Positions 8,264-16,598 of a stretch of 64,000 nt of DNA are shown here, piece by piece. Under the pieces are notes generated by a model. That model searched no databases and was not told where the DNA came from. It saw only the letters and a program-made list of their open reading frames with translations. The stretch's first letter is position 1. Each line of letters begins with the position of its first letter. The position numbers were made by a program, and so were the translations under genes. The stretch covers positions 372,001 through 436,000 of the forward strand of contig NZ_CP051682.1 of NCBI RefSeq assembly GCF_012849215.1. The letters run 5' to 3'. The stretch is from Mucilaginibacter robiniae (GTDB lineage Bacteria; Bacteroidota; Bacteroidia; Sphingobacteriales; Sphingobacteriaceae).

Positions 8264-8635
8264 TCAGGCTGCTGCCGATAGCTTCTCCATTACTACCTGC
8301 ATCAGTTGGTTTATATCAAATGGTTTGGCCAATATAGCATCGGGAGCTCCTTGTTGGTTCAAACATTCTCGAACATCCGAGCGGCCGGAACACATCACCA
8401 CAGGTATATTATTCGATTTAGCTGATTGCTTAATTTGGCGGCACAAATCGCGCCCATCGGCATCAGGTAGGCCTACATCTAAAATAACTAAACGTGGATG
8501 GCTGGTCTCAATATGATCCAACACACCTTCTGCCTTGTTAAATACTTCTACCTGATAGCCATTGTTGTCCAGTATATAGGATACTAAATCCAATATAAAC
8601 TTGTTATCATCAATTACCAGTATCTTATTACTCAT
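8264..8635 (-). CDS. Single-domain response regulator receiver
   Basis: CheY-type receiver of 123 residues with no output domain. All phosphorylation residues are present: acidic pair Asp9/Asp10 (VIDD), phospho-acceptor Asp53 (VILDVGLPDADG), Ser83 and Lys104 (LAKPF). It therefore should be phosphorylated by a histidine kinase, but no kinase is nearby. It is monocistronic with its own terminator. A partnership with the next gene, a BLUF photoreceptor, is tempting but rests only on adjacency. Alternatives are a phosphorelay shuttle or a motility/gliding regulator. Confidence 0.93.
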   Translation of the reverse strand: MSNKILVIDDNKFILDLVSYILDNNGYQVEVFNKAEGVLDHIETSHPRLVILDVGLPDADGRDLCRQIKQSAKSNNIPVVMCSGRSDVRECLNQQGAPDAILAKPFDINQLMQVVMEKLSAAA

Positions 8636-8922
8636 ACCCTACGTGTTACAACATGCAAATTACAATAAAAATGCCAACCTATTAACCGATGGTTAATCCA
8701 TGCTAATCAAAACCATCACTCAGCTTTCAAAACTGTTATTAAATAAGCACCTTTTCCCTCATAATCAAACCGTTAAGTTAAATAAAAAAACCACAAGCTA
8801 TAATTTCCTCTTTTATTTAATTGCTTTAATTTACCCACAAGAAAATTTGTGCTTTATAATACATAAGTTGTTGTGTAAATAACACACTTAGACTCAATTT
8901 TTTTCCCATTTTTTTGAACAAC

Positions 8923-8956
8923 TTTGTTGTTTTTGATTTTAGGTAATCTATCTTTC
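8923..8956 (+). promoter_or_regulatory. Putative promoter of the Crp-family gene
   Basis: TTG at 8927-8929, 19-bp spacer, TATCTTTC at 8949-8956 (one mismatch to TAnnTTTG), ending 4 bp before the ATG at 8961. The rest of the 325-bp gap 8636-8960 is AT-rich; a 60-codon frame at 8700-8882 in it has no convincing protein character. Confidence 0.55.
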
Positions 8957-8960
8957 GGGC

Positions 8961-9542
8961 ATGGATGCAGCACACCAACTCATAATGGCTAACGTAGGTA
9001 AACACTTATCACTTACCCCAGATGAAACTGCTTGCTTTAGCCAAATGCTGGTTCAGAAAAAGTTTAAGCGCAAACACTTTTTACTGCAACAAGGAGAAAC
9101 TTGCCGGTATTCGGCGTTTGTAACCGGTGGTTGCTTGCGGGGCTATACACTAGACCGTAACGGCTTTGAACATGTACTAAGTTTTGCGCCATCTGATTGG
9201 TGGATGGCTGATATGTATAGCTTACTCACTCAACAGCCGGGTAGCTTGAATATTGAAGCTTTAGAAGATACCGAAGTATGGCTATTATCTAAGTACGATC
9301 AAGAACAACTTTACTTGCAAGTACCCAAATTTGAACGCTTTTTCCGCATTTTGACCGAAAAATCATTGATTGCCTATCAGCAACGTTTAATTGATAACTT
9401 GAGCCTCACAGCTAGCGAACGTTATGCCCGTTTTTGCCAACGCTATCCCACCCTTATTCATCATTTACCCCAAAAACAAATTGCCGCTTATATTGGCGTT
9501 ACGCCTGAATTTTTCAGCAAAATGAAGAAGGAGTTTGGTTAA
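8961..9542 (+). CDS. Crp/Fnr-family regulator
   Basis: 193-residue protein with an N-terminal cyclic-nucleotide-binding beta-roll (about 25-115: KHFLLQQGETCRYSAFVTGG, then LSFAPSDWWMADMYSL) and a C-terminal helix-turn-helix (about 150-190: LPQKQIAAYIGVTPEFFSKM). The phosphate-cassette residues that bind cAMP are not conserved, as in most Bacteroidota members, so the ligand is unknown. Such proteins commonly regulate neighbouring stress genes; pirin, which lies downstream beyond a tandem repeat, is a candidate target by position only. The stop codon lies inside the first unit of that repeat. Confidence 0.9.
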   Translation: MDAAHQLIMANVGKHLSLTPDETACFSQMLVQKKFKRKHFLLQQGETCRYSAFVTGGCLRGYTLDRNGFEHVLSFAPSDWWMADMYSLLTQQPGSLNIEALEDTEVWLLSKYDQEQLYLQVPKFERFFRILTEKSLIAYQQRLIDNLSLTASERYARFCQRYPTLIHHLPQKQIAAYIGVTPEFFSKMKKEFG

Positions 9543-9628
9543 TGGTTAATGGTTAATGGTTAATGGTTAATGGTTAATGGTTAATGGTTAATGGTTAATG
9601 GTTAATGGTTAATGGTTAATGGTTAATG
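9537..9628 (+). repeat. Heptamer tandem repeat, about 13 copies of GGTTAAT
   Basis: Uninterrupted perfect 7-bp repeat over 92 bp. It begins in the last codon of the Crp-family gene (GGT then TAA stop), so changes in copy number leave that protein unchanged. Each unit carries both an ATG and TAA stops. The remaining sequence to the pirin gene (9629-9803) holds no gene. Confidence 0.97.
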
Positions 9629-9803
9629 TACAATTGACTTGGTTGGTTTTTATTTTTGTTAGTTATTTCTGGGTATCTAAATATTCTGCATATTCTGCGT
9701 TCAACCCATCAATCAATTCGCTACACACCATTTCCTATTCTGTCCCCCCCATTCACCAAATCATTTCTTAACCTACATTAACTTCTGGCTACTAAGGCTA
9801 CGG

Positions 9804-9811
9804 TACTTTTG
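9804..9811 (+). promoter_or_regulatory. Putative -7 box of the pirin operon
   Basis: TACTTTTG matches TAnnTTTG and ends 21 bp before the pirin ATG. No clear -33 element is seen. Confidence 0.4.
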
Positions 9812-9832
9812 TGGTATTAACACATCAACGCT

Positions 9833-10552
9833 ATGGCAAACTTCGTTTTACATAAAGCTGGTACCCGCGGTCATGCTAATCATGGTTGGCTGGACAGCTA
9901 TCATACCTTTAGCTTTGCAAATTATTATAACCCCGACCGTATGCACTTTGGCGCGCTACGTGTATTGAATGATGATACCGTAAGTGGCGGTATGGGCTTT
10001 GGGAAGCACCCACATGATAATATGGAAATCATCTCGATTCCATTAGAGGGCAATTTGGAGCACCAGGACAGCATGGGCAATACTGCCGTAATTAAAAAAG
10101 GCGATATACAAGCTATGAGCGCCGGAACCGGCATTTACCACAGTGAGAAAAATCAGAACCATGGTGAGCAAGTTAAATTTTTGCAAATATGGATTTACCC
10201 CAATCAAAAGAATGTAGAGCCTCGCTATGATCAACTAACTTTGAATCTGGAAGACAGGCATAATCGTTTGCAGCAAGTATTATCGCCTAATCAAGAAGAT
10301 GAAGGCATCTGGATTTACCAAAATGCATGGTTTCACATGGGTAAGATTGATAAAGGTTTCAGTACGGAGTACATCTTAAAAGGCGACAGCAATAGTGGAG
10401 TATATGCTTTTATTTTGAAAGGTGATGTAACCATAAATAACCAGCAACTAAACACTCGCGATGGTTTAGGTGTTTGGGGTGTATATAAACTCGACATTAT
10501 AGCCGATAGTGATGCTGAGCTTTTATTAATGGAAGTACCTATGATATTTTAA
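9833..10552 (+). CDS. Pirin-family cupin protein
   Basis: Bicupin of 239 residues of the pirin / YhhW type. The N-terminal cupin holds the metal-binding motif: HPHDNMEI near residues 62-69, HQD near 80 and the GTGIYHSE motif near 102-109. Some members act as quercetin 2,3-dioxygenases and others as redox- or iron-sensing co-regulators; sequence alone does not separate these. The C-terminal cupin lacks the histidines, as usual. A degenerate receiver gene begins 4 bp after its stop, so the two are an operon and may share a function. Confidence 0.93.
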   Translation: MANFVLHKAGTRGHANHGWLDSYHTFSFANYYNPDRMHFGALRVLNDDTVSGGMGFGKHPHDNMEIISIPLEGNLEHQDSMGNTAVIKKGDIQAMSAGTGIYHSEKNQNHGEQVKFLQIWIYPNQKNVEPRYDQLTLNLEDRHNRLQQVLSPNQEDEGIWIYQNAWFHMGKIDKGFSTEYILKGDSNSGVYAFILKGDVTINNQQLNTRDGLGVWGVYKLDIIADSDAELLLMEVPMIF

Positions 10553-10556
10553 CCGT

Positions 10557-10865
10557 ATGAATAAAACAGAAATTTTGGTAGTAGGCCGCCATGAACAAAT
10601 TTTAGAAACTGTAGTGAGGCTGATTAATAACAACCCGGAATGGCACGGCGTAGGCGCATTAACTAATGCCGAAGCTATTCAGCTTTTCAACCACGAGGTA
10701 TTTGATTTAGTATTATTAAGCAGTGGTATTGACAAAACTGAAGAAAATGACTTACGTGCTTACTTTATTGACCATCGGCCTAATACTTTGATTGTACAGC
10801 ATTATGGCGGTGGCAGCGGCTTGTTAACAGCTGAAATTTACGAAGCCTTAAAAAATAAGCAGTAA
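10557..10865 (+). CDS. Degenerate receiver-like protein
   Basis: 102-residue protein with the alpha/beta layout of a response-regulator receiver (ILVVGRHEQILETVVRLI, then FDLVLLSSGID) but without its chemistry. The acidic pair is replaced by Gly-Arg in VVGRHE, the phospho-acceptor aspartate by Ser in LLSSG, and no C-terminal Lys-Pro motif is visible. It should thus be phosphorylation-independent. It starts 4 bp after pirin and ends at a strong terminator, so it is in the pirin operon. A role as a protein-protein adaptor for pirin is inference from the pairing. A short Rossmann-like protein unrelated to receivers is the alternative. Confidence 0.75.
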   Translation: MNKTEILVVGRHEQILETVVRLINNNPEWHGVGALTNAEAIQLFNHEVFDLVLLSSGIDKTEENDLRAYFIDHRPNTLIVQHYGGGSGLLTAEIYEALKNKQ

Positions 10866-10909
10866 CAAAAAAGGCTATTGCAACTATAGGTTGATAATAG
10901 CCTTTTTTG
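10866..10909. terminator. Bidirectional terminator
   Basis: Stem with arms AAAAAAGGCTATT and AATAGCCTTTTTT around 10868-10880 and 10896-10908, between convergent genes. Confidence 0.9.
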
Positions 10910-11425
10910 TTAGCCTACGGGTTTTTCCATCACCATTAACTCGATAGTTGTTTTGGGTATGCCAAATCGGGTATCGGTTGGGAAAGGCAGCAACTGGCCT
11001 GCAGCTTTATAGCCATGCCTTTCGTACCAGGCAATTAATTCTTTCCGGGTAGTAATAACTGATATTTTAATAGTGGTGCAACCATGCTGGCGTGCATAAT
11101 CTTCAGTTGCGGTTAGTAGCTGCTTACCCACGCCTTGTGCCTGCAATGTAGGTTTTACCGTTAGCATGCCCAAGTAGAGCTTGTCATCTTTCACTTTCTC
11201 CAGGTAAGCGCTACCAATAATTTCTCCGGTATCACTTACACATTTTAGCATGGTAATGTGCGATTGCGCGAAGTAACTTTTCAACTCTTCTTCATCAATA
11301 CGGATACCGTCCAACAAATGGCTTTCACTGGTCCACCCTTGTTTGGAAGTTTCACCACGGTAAGCACTGTTTACTAAAGCGGCAATTTCGGGCACATCGG
11401 CAATTTGTGCGGGTATAATAGGCAT
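10910..11425 (-). CDS. GNAT-family N-acetyltransferase
   Basis: 171-residue GNAT protein. Acetyl-CoA site motif A is LGMLTVKPTLQAQGVGKQLL (Q-x-x-G-x-G pattern QAQGVG near residues 98-103), followed by motif B with ELIAWYERHGYK near 130-141. N-terminal residues PIIPAQIADVPEIAALVNSA form the usual first strand and helix. The substrate is not predictable. A minus-strand TAGGTTTG box at 11446-11453 is 20 bp before the ATG. It is convergent with the pirin operon and separated from it by a shared terminator. Confidence 0.92.
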   Translation of the reverse strand: MPIIPAQIADVPEIAALVNSAYRGETSKQGWTSESHLLDGIRIDEEELKSYFAQSHITMLKCVSDTGEIIGSAYLEKVKDDKLYLGMLTVKPTLQAQGVGKQLLTATEDYARQHGCTTIKISVITTRKELIAWYERHGYKAAGQLLPFPTDTRFGIPKTTIELMVMEKPVG

Positions 11426-11445
11426 AGTGTGTTTTTATTGGGCTG

Positions 11446-11453
11446 CAAACCTA
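11446..11453 (-). promoter_or_regulatory. Putative -7 box of the GNAT gene
   Basis: TAGGTTTG on the minus strand, 20 bp before the start codon at 11425; no good -33 element at the expected spacing. Confidence 0.4.
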
Positions 11454-11494
11454 AAAAATAGTTTTAAATCAGGATAACTTGTGCATCGTTGAAT

Positions 11495-12367
11495 TTACAA
11501 GTTAGCACCCGAACTAAGCAATAATAACCGTGCCTCATCAACTTTACTTTCATTTAACCATTGTTTGGCTTGCTGAAATATAGCTGTATCGTTTTGCTGT
11601 AATAAAGGTGCAATAGATGCCTGACTGGCAAAAGCTTCCACCTCTTCTTTACTGGGTAATTGCTCGATATTAGCCAGCATGCCTAAATCATTACCGGATA
11701 ACACGTCCGAGTTACGGATGAACGCAGGTAAATCATCAATACCAATGCTTTTAATTGGGCGACGAACTTTAAACAAACATTCCGGTGTGGTTCTGCAGTA
11801 CCAGTCGGCACCCAGGCGGCCTACTAAATCCAGTTTGGTTTGGTCCATACGGCCATGAGCATCTAATACATTATCTTGTATGTGCGTCACCTTAATTTCG
11901 GCCACTACCAGGTTGCCGGAGTTAGGCTGATTACCCAACGGTATAATTTGCGTTACCACACATTCTAGCTGCACAGGTGCTTCAGCCACACGTGGCGGCT
12001 TTACCATGTCGGAAGGAAGTTCGGTAAAGCCAGCTTTTACAAACTCGTTTACGCCTTTATCAAACTGAGCGCTGGCTACATTCATTTGTTGTACCATCGG
12101 GTAGCTGACTAAATTGATTACACACTCGGGCACTTCCTGCACGTTTTGTAAAGCATGTTTAGGCTCATTATTACTGGTATTGCTGGGTGAAAACACGCAA
12201 ACCGGCGGATTGGTACTAACCATATTAAAAAAGCTATACGGACTCAGGTTTACCTGCCCCTGAGCATTTATAGTAGATACAAAGCAAATAGGACGTGGTG
12301 CGACTGCATGGTTCAAATAGCCGTACAGTTTAGTAGGTTCAATATCTGTAGTTTTAATGGAAAGCAT
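11495..12367 (-). CDS. Flavin reductase-like domain protein
   Basis: 290-residue protein of the FMN-binding split-barrel flavin reductase family. The family block is clear near the N-terminus: YGYLNHAVAPRPICFVSTIN and GQVNLSPYSFFNMVSTNPP, where the Ser-Pro-Tyr-Ser-Phe-Phe segment contacts FMN. The N-terminal 210 residues are this domain; the remaining 80 are helical and of unknown role. The start is the ATG at 12367; a TTG two codons earlier is an artefact of open frame. It may reduce free flavin or act on an aromatic substrate. A 56-bp perfect palindrome separates it from the next gene upstream. Confidence 0.9.
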   Translation of the reverse strand: MLSIKTTDIEPTKLYGYLNHAVAPRPICFVSTINAQGQVNLSPYSFFNMVSTNPPVCVFSPSNTSNNEPKHALQNVQEVPECVINLVSYPMVQQMNVASAQFDKGVNEFVKAGFTELPSDMVKPPRVAEAPVQLECVVTQIIPLGNQPNSGNLVVAEIKVTHIQDNVLDAHGRMDQTKLDLVGRLGADWYCRTTPECLFKVRRPIKSIGIDDLPAFIRNSDVLSGNDLGMLANIEQLPSKEEVEAFASQASIAPLLQQNDTAIFQQAKQWLNESKVDEARLLLLSSGANL

Positions 12368-12409
12368 AGGCAACTAACAACTGGATATGTAAAAAGTTAA
12401 TAGCAAACC

Positions 12410-12465
12410 CTCTGAAACTAAACAGCCTGAATAGTTCAAACTATTCAGGCTGTTTAGTTTCAGAG
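12410..12465 (-). terminator. Long perfect palindrome, possible terminator without T-run
   Basis: Arms 12410-12436 and 12439-12465 are perfect 27-bp inverted repeats with a 2-base centre. It starts 7 bp after the stop of the SDR gene (minus strand). No T-run follows on either strand, so termination would not be of the classic intrinsic type. Confidence 0.6.
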
Positions 12466-12472
12466 ATCCTGA

Positions 12473-13276
12473 TTATTTTTGGTCTTTATCTACCGGAGCT
12501 TGTTGCTCATACATGTTGGCAGCTAATGCGCTATCTGGCACTACGTTGCTCATATTTACTTGTGCTTTATTTTTAAAACCAGAAATGATTTTATCATCGC
12601 CTGCCATTAAAGCATCATAACCATCTTGTGCTACATCGGCCGCATTAGACATTGAACTCTTATCCTGAACCATTTTGCTATCCTGCATATCGGCTTTGTT
12701 AAAGAAGTCGGTATCGGTAGCACCTGGCATCAAAGCGGTAACGGTTATGTTCGAGTCTTTCACTTCGGCACGGATAGCTTCAGAGAACGACAAGATAAAC
12801 GCTTTGGTAGCATGGTAAACTGATTGCCATGGACCTGGCAGCTTGCTGGCAATAGAAGCTAAATTCAAAATTTTACCTTCTTTGCGTGCTACCATGTCTT
12901 TCAAAAAGCTTTTGGTCAAAATCAGGGTTGCACCGATGTTCAAGTTTACAATATCCAGCTCACGTTTAATATCGGTATCTACAAATTCTCCGTATAAACC
13001 TTGACCGGCATCATTTACTAATACATCTACCTGAATGCCTTTTGCTTTTACTTCATCATATACTGAAAAAGCTTCATCATTGCTAAACAAATCTTTAGCT
13101 ATGGTTACTACTTCAACGCCGTTCTGCTTAAATTCAGCAGCAGCTTTATCTAATTCTTGTTGATTGCGTGAAACTAATACTAAATTGTATTTTTCGCGGG
13201 CAAATATCTTGGCTAACTCATAGCCGATACCTGAACTAGCACCAGTAATCAGTGCATATTTTTGTGTGTTTGACAT
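12473..13276 (-). CDS. Short-chain dehydrogenase/reductase
   Basis: Classical SDR, 267 residues. The cofactor motif TGASSGIG is at residues 11-18, NDAGQG replaces the usual NNAG near 86-90, and the catalytic motif SIASKLPGPWQSVYHATKAF contains the Ser, Tyr and Lys. The Arg after the second strand (LVSRNQQEL) favours NADPH. The C-terminal 45 residues, rich in Lys and Asp, extend past the normal core. It resembles DltE/YqjQ-like oxidoreductases; the substrate is unknown. The Asp in NDAG is a mild departure from the family motif. Confidence 0.9.
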   Translation of the reverse strand: MSNTQKYALITGASSGIGYELAKIFAREKYNLVLVSRNQQELDKAAAEFKQNGVEVVTIAKDLFSNDEAFSVYDEVKAKGIQVDVLVNDAGQGLYGEFVDTDIKRELDIVNLNIGATLILTKSFLKDMVARKEGKILNLASIASKLPGPWQSVYHATKAFILSFSEAIRAEVKDSNITVTALMPGATDTDFFNKADMQDSKMVQDKSSMSNAADVAQDGYDALMAGDDKIISGFKNKAQVNMSNVVPDSALAANMYEQQAPVDKDQK

Positions 13277-13387
13277 AGGATGTGGTTTTTAACTTTATTA
13301 ACCATGAGTTAATAAACCATAACTATGCCAAACATTTTTGTAAAAACAAATAGTTGTACAGTAGCTAATCCACTAGCTGAATTGAAA

Positions 13388-13600
13388 TTAAGCTTGCTGT
13401 CTTTTTAAGAGCTCATCGCGTATGATTGCACATTTTTCATAACGCTCGTGTAGTAAATGATCTTGCAGTAAATCTTCCAGTTCCAGCTTTGATTTGCTTA
13501 CAAATTCTAAACTGTTGGCAGTTAATACACTAATAGGTTGAAAAAACCCATCAGCGCTGAAAAAGCCCAGACTTTGGGTCGGATTGGTGTTGTTTTTCAT
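13388..13600 (-). CDS. Small protein with UVR-like motif
   Basis: 70-residue protein whose last 35 residues (LELEDLLQDHLLHERYEKCA then IIRDELLKRQ) match the UvrB/UvrC (UVR) helical-hairpin pattern, used for protein-protein contact in UvrB, UvrC and Clp-associated proteins. The N-terminal half is uncharacterised. It is too small to be a repair enzyme; an adaptor role is inferred. The ATG is the only sensible start. It is isolated, with spacers of about 110-130 bp on both sides. Confidence 0.7.
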   Translation of the reverse strand: MKNNTNPTQSLGFFSADGFFQPISVLTANSLEFVSKSKLELEDLLQDHLLHERYEKCAIIRDELLKRQQA

Positions 13601-13731
13601 CTTCGCTTAGTTTAATTAAGGTGAGCTTAATGTACTAAACTATCTGACTAGATGCAAGCAAAACAGTTTAAAATTCTGCTAAATACTTGTAAAACAAAAA
13701 GAAATTTCACGCAGCATACGTTAAGCCATAT

Positions 13732-14070
13732 TTATAAAGCCTTGTAATCTTCACGTACAGGTGAAAAAACATCCAACAGTTTACAATCTGTAACTGCCCG
13801 GCCGCCGTGAGGCACATTGGAAGGTACAACAGCAAAAGTACCTGAATCTAAAATTTGTGCTTCACCATTAACTGTTAATTCAAACTGCCCTTCCAGCACA
13901 AAAGCACATTGCTGATGAACATGCTGGTGGATGGGCACACTGTAGCCAGCTTTTACTTCAATAAAATTTAACGTATTGGTGTCCGTATGTACAAAACGTG
14001 ATAAAAAGCCCGGCGCTATTTCTTTTACGGGAATATCGGCAAACTGGCGAAATATAGATGCATCCATCAT
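13732..14070 (-). CDS. Cupin-domain protein
   Basis: 112-residue single cupin. Metal-binding motif 1 is visible as [20 protein letters not shown] (His, His, and Glu in the G-x-F-E part) and motif 2 as [12 protein letters not shown] with the third His. Such small cupins bind Fe, Mn or Zn and are isomerases, dioxygenases or sensors; the specific role is unknown. An unusually clear Shine-Dalgarno AAGGAG (minus strand, about 14073-14078) precedes two adjacent ATGs; spacing favours the second (14067). The amino-acid permease gene upstream stops 41 bp before it, so both may be co-transcribed. Confidence 0.88.
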   Translation of the reverse strand: MMDASIFRQFADIPVKEIAPGFLSRFVHTDTNTLNFIEVKAGYSVPIHQHVHQQCAFVLEGQFELTVNGEAQILDSGTFAVVPSNVPHGGRAVTDCKLLDVFSPVREDYKAL

Positions 14071-14110
14071 TAACTCCTTAATAGTTTAGTTACTTCAACG
14101 TAAGCTGTTA

Positions 14111-15826
14111 TCAATTATATTCTTTCCAAACGCCATCCTGCTTCCCTAACTGACTGTTTTTGTAGCCATAGGTAAAGTAAATAACTAAACCTATAATCAA
14201 CCATATTAAAAAACGAAGCCAATTAGTGTAACCCAATTCAGTCATCAGGTAAAAACAGCTTAGCAAGCCTAGTACTGGTATAAGCGATAAATTTTTAACA
14301 AAAGCCAAAACGGTTAATGCTGCTGAAAGAATGATGAATAAGAAATAAGGAAAATTCTCATGCCGGTTTTCACCTGAAAATAACCCCATCATCGGCTTCC
14401 AGAATATAAACATACCTGCAATAAATATAACAGGTACTATCCATTTCGAATTGATGTAAGGAATTTGAAACTTCCCTTTCTGAGCAGCTTCTTTAGGCAA
14501 CAGCAACACGCCACCGCATACCAGCACGAAAGCGAACAAAGTGCCTATACTGGTTAGGTCGGTTACCTCGGTTAAATTCATGAACAAGGCAGGTATAGCT
14601 ACCACAAAGCCCGTTACAATAGTTGAAAAAGATGGCGTTTGATATTTGGGGTGAATGCGTGAAAAAGCTTTAGGCAGCAAACCATCACGGCTCATGCTCA
14701 TCCAGATACGGGGCTGGCCTAACTGAAAAATCAACAATACACTGGCCGTAGCAATTACCGCACTAACAGAAATTACATAACTGATTTTTTTTAAGCCCAC
14801 ATGCGAAAACACAAAAGCCAATGGATCGCCTACCTGCAAATCTTTATAGCTAACCATACCGGTTAGCACCAAAGCAATCAGGATGTATAATACAGTACAA
14901 ATAATCAGTGAGTAAATCATGCCGCGCGGTAAATCACGCTGCGGGTTCTCACACTCTTCGGCAGTGGTAGAGATAGCGTCAAAGCCGATGTAAGCAAAAA
15001 ACACACCCGATACTCCTTTCATTACGCCACCAAAACCATTAGGCATAAAAGGATGCCAGTTAGCTGGGGTAACATAAAAAAAGCCTAATACGATTACCGC
15101 TATCACGATAGCTATTTTAAGCATAACCATCGCATTGGTAGCCTTTTTAGTTTCGCGGATACCTACGTAAACTAAATAGGTAATAACGATTACAATAAAC
15201 AATGCCGGTATATTGGCAATCAGTTTAAAATTGTTTATACCCGGCGCACTGGTCCAGGCTAAGGCAGCAGCCTTCATCTTTTCGGTAATAGCACCTAATT
15301 GGCCTTTTGCTGTTAACTCTTGCAGCTGCTCGTGCGCTTTAAAGGCCGAAAAGTAATCCATGGTAAGGTAACCCGGCATGCGGATATGAAAGCCCTCCAA
15401 CAGGTTTACAAAATACTCACTCCAGGATATGGCTACGGCAATGTTACCTATGGCATATTCCATCAACAAATCCCAACCAATAATCCAGGCAATTAGTTCA
15501 CCAAAAGAAGCATAAGCGTAGGTATAGGCACTACCCGCTACTGGTATGCGAGATGCAAACTCAGCATAACACATAGCCGAAAAGCCGCAGGTAATAGCAG
15601 TTAGCACAAACAATATAGTTACGCCTGGCCCACCGTTGAATGAAGCTTCGCCTATAGTTGAGAATATACCGGCTCCTACTACGGCAGCTATACCCATCAG
15701 GGTTAAATCCTTAACACGAAGTTCTTTACGTAGATGATTGCCAGAGTGTTCGCCATCACTAAAACCAGTTGCTACATCAGCTAAAATTTTGTCGAGCGAT
15801 TTTTTTCGAAATATGCTTTTTGACAT
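14111..15826 (-). CDS. APC-family amino-acid permease
   Basis: 571-residue inner-membrane transporter of the amino acid-polyamine-organocation family, resembling the cationic amino-acid transporter (YfnA/CAT) branch. The substrate-backbone motif AAVVGAGIFSTIG lies in TM1 (about residues 50-62), followed by GPGVTILFVLTAITC. About 12-14 hydrophobic segments are spread over the length, and GFDAISTTAEECENPQRDLP is the conserved TM6-TM7 segment. A loop of about 60 residues after TM4 is longer than usual. A TATGTTTG box lies 26 bp upstream of the ATG. A possible transcript partner is the downstream cupin gene. Confidence 0.93.
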   Translation of the reverse strand: MSKSIFRKKSLDKILADVATGFSDGEHSGNHLRKELRVKDLTLMGIAAVVGAGIFSTIGEASFNGGPGVTILFVLTAITCGFSAMCYAEFASRIPVAGSAYTYAYASFGELIAWIIGWDLLMEYAIGNIAVAISWSEYFVNLLEGFHIRMPGYLTMDYFSAFKAHEQLQELTAKGQLGAITEKMKAAALAWTSAPGINNFKLIANIPALFIVIVITYLVYVGIRETKKATNAMVMLKIAIVIAVIVLGFFYVTPANWHPFMPNGFGGVMKGVSGVFFAYIGFDAISTTAEECENPQRDLPRGMIYSLIICTVLYILIALVLTGMVSYKDLQVGDPLAFVFSHVGLKKISYVISVSAVIATASVLLIFQLGQPRIWMSMSRDGLLPKAFSRIHPKYQTPSFSTIVTGFVVAIPALFMNLTEVTDLTSIGTLFAFVLVCGGVLLLPKEAAQKGKFQIPYINSKWIVPVIFIAGMFIFWKPMMGLFSGENRHENFPYFLFIILSAALTVLAFVKNLSLIPVLGLLSCFYLMTELGYTNWLRFLIWLIIGLVIYFTYGYKNSQLGKQDGVWKEYN

Positions 15827-15852
15827 AAGGGGAATTTATCCGGAAGCTGCAC

Positions 15853-15860
15853 CAAACATA
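15853..15860 (-). promoter_or_regulatory. Putative -7 box of the permease gene
   Basis: TATGTTTG on the minus strand, 26 bp before the permease ATG, in the 80-bp divergent spacer to the PAP2 gene. Confidence 0.4.
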
Positions 15861-15906
15861 GCCAAAATTTTGAACTGATTGCGCATAAATGTGTTTAATT
15901 TGCGCC

Positions 15907-16563
15907 ATGAACACCCGCATAACCGACGTTTTACACCAAATAAGGCTATTATTTGTTCCTTACCTCATTATATTAATTACTTGTTTAATAATTAAGCTAT
16001 CCTACACGCGTGAGGCTATTTATTATGCCATTAATGCGCATTACGATGCTTTAGCCGATCACTTTTTTACTTACGCTACCAGTTTAGGGGAAGGCATTAC
16101 TGTGGTTACCCTATCTGTTGGATTTTTATTGGTAAGCTATCGCAAAGCTTTGCTGTTGGGAACCAGCTTTGCTTTTACGGGCATACTGGTACAAATTGTA
16201 AAGCATATTTACCATGCTAAGCGCCCCGTTATTTACTTTGCACAACAGCTTAATCACATACACTTTGTAAAAGGTGTTCATTTAATGACGACGAACAGCT
16301 TTCCGTCAGGCCATACCGTTTCGGCATTTACAGCGGCTACGGTACTCTCCTACTTAGCCGTTAACAAGCGTTTGGGCTTTATCTATTTGTTGCTGGCGAT
16401 AGCCGTAGCTTACTCGCGCATGTACCTGAGCGAACACTTTTTTGAAGATGTAACTGCCGGTTCTATTATCGGCACTATGGGTACCGTAATCTGGATTACC
16501 TGGCTGGACGGCCTTCCATTTATGAAATCACAAAGGTGGAATAAGGGATTGTTGAGAAGATAG
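15907..16563 (+). CDS. PAP2-family membrane phosphatase
   Basis: 218-residue integral membrane phosphatase with about five or six hydrophobic helices. The three PAP2 signature motifs are complete: KHIYHAKRP, SFPSGHTVSAF and SRMYLSEHFFEDV, with the two catalytic histidines and the Asp. Substrates in the family are lipid phosphates such as undecaprenyl diphosphate or phosphatidic acid phosphate. Two ATGs are possible (15889 and 15907); I prefer 15907 because translation MNTRITDVLHQI starts just before the first helix. It is one of three PAP2 genes in the window. Confidence 0.92.
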   Translation: MNTRITDVLHQIRLLFVPYLIILITCLIIKLSYTREAIYYAINAHYDALADHFFTYATSLGEGITVVTLSVGFLLVSYRKALLLGTSFAFTGILVQIVKHIYHAKRPVIYFAQQLNHIHFVKGVHLMTTNSFPSGHTVSAFTAATVLSYLAVNKRLGFIYLLLAIAVAYSRMYLSEHFFEDVTAGSIIGTMGTVIWITWLDGLPFMKSQRWNKGLLRR

Positions 16564-16598
16564 ATTTTGGATGGCAGCGTCAAAATGAAATCAATAAC

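Noticed and set aside
8700..8882. 60-codon frame in the gap before the Crp-family gene
   Set aside because: Lysine/asparagine-rich AT composition, no start signal, no recognisable protein feature.
9537..9628. Tandem heptamers as a CRISPR array
   Set aside because: Units are 7 bp and directly adjacent; there are no spacers.
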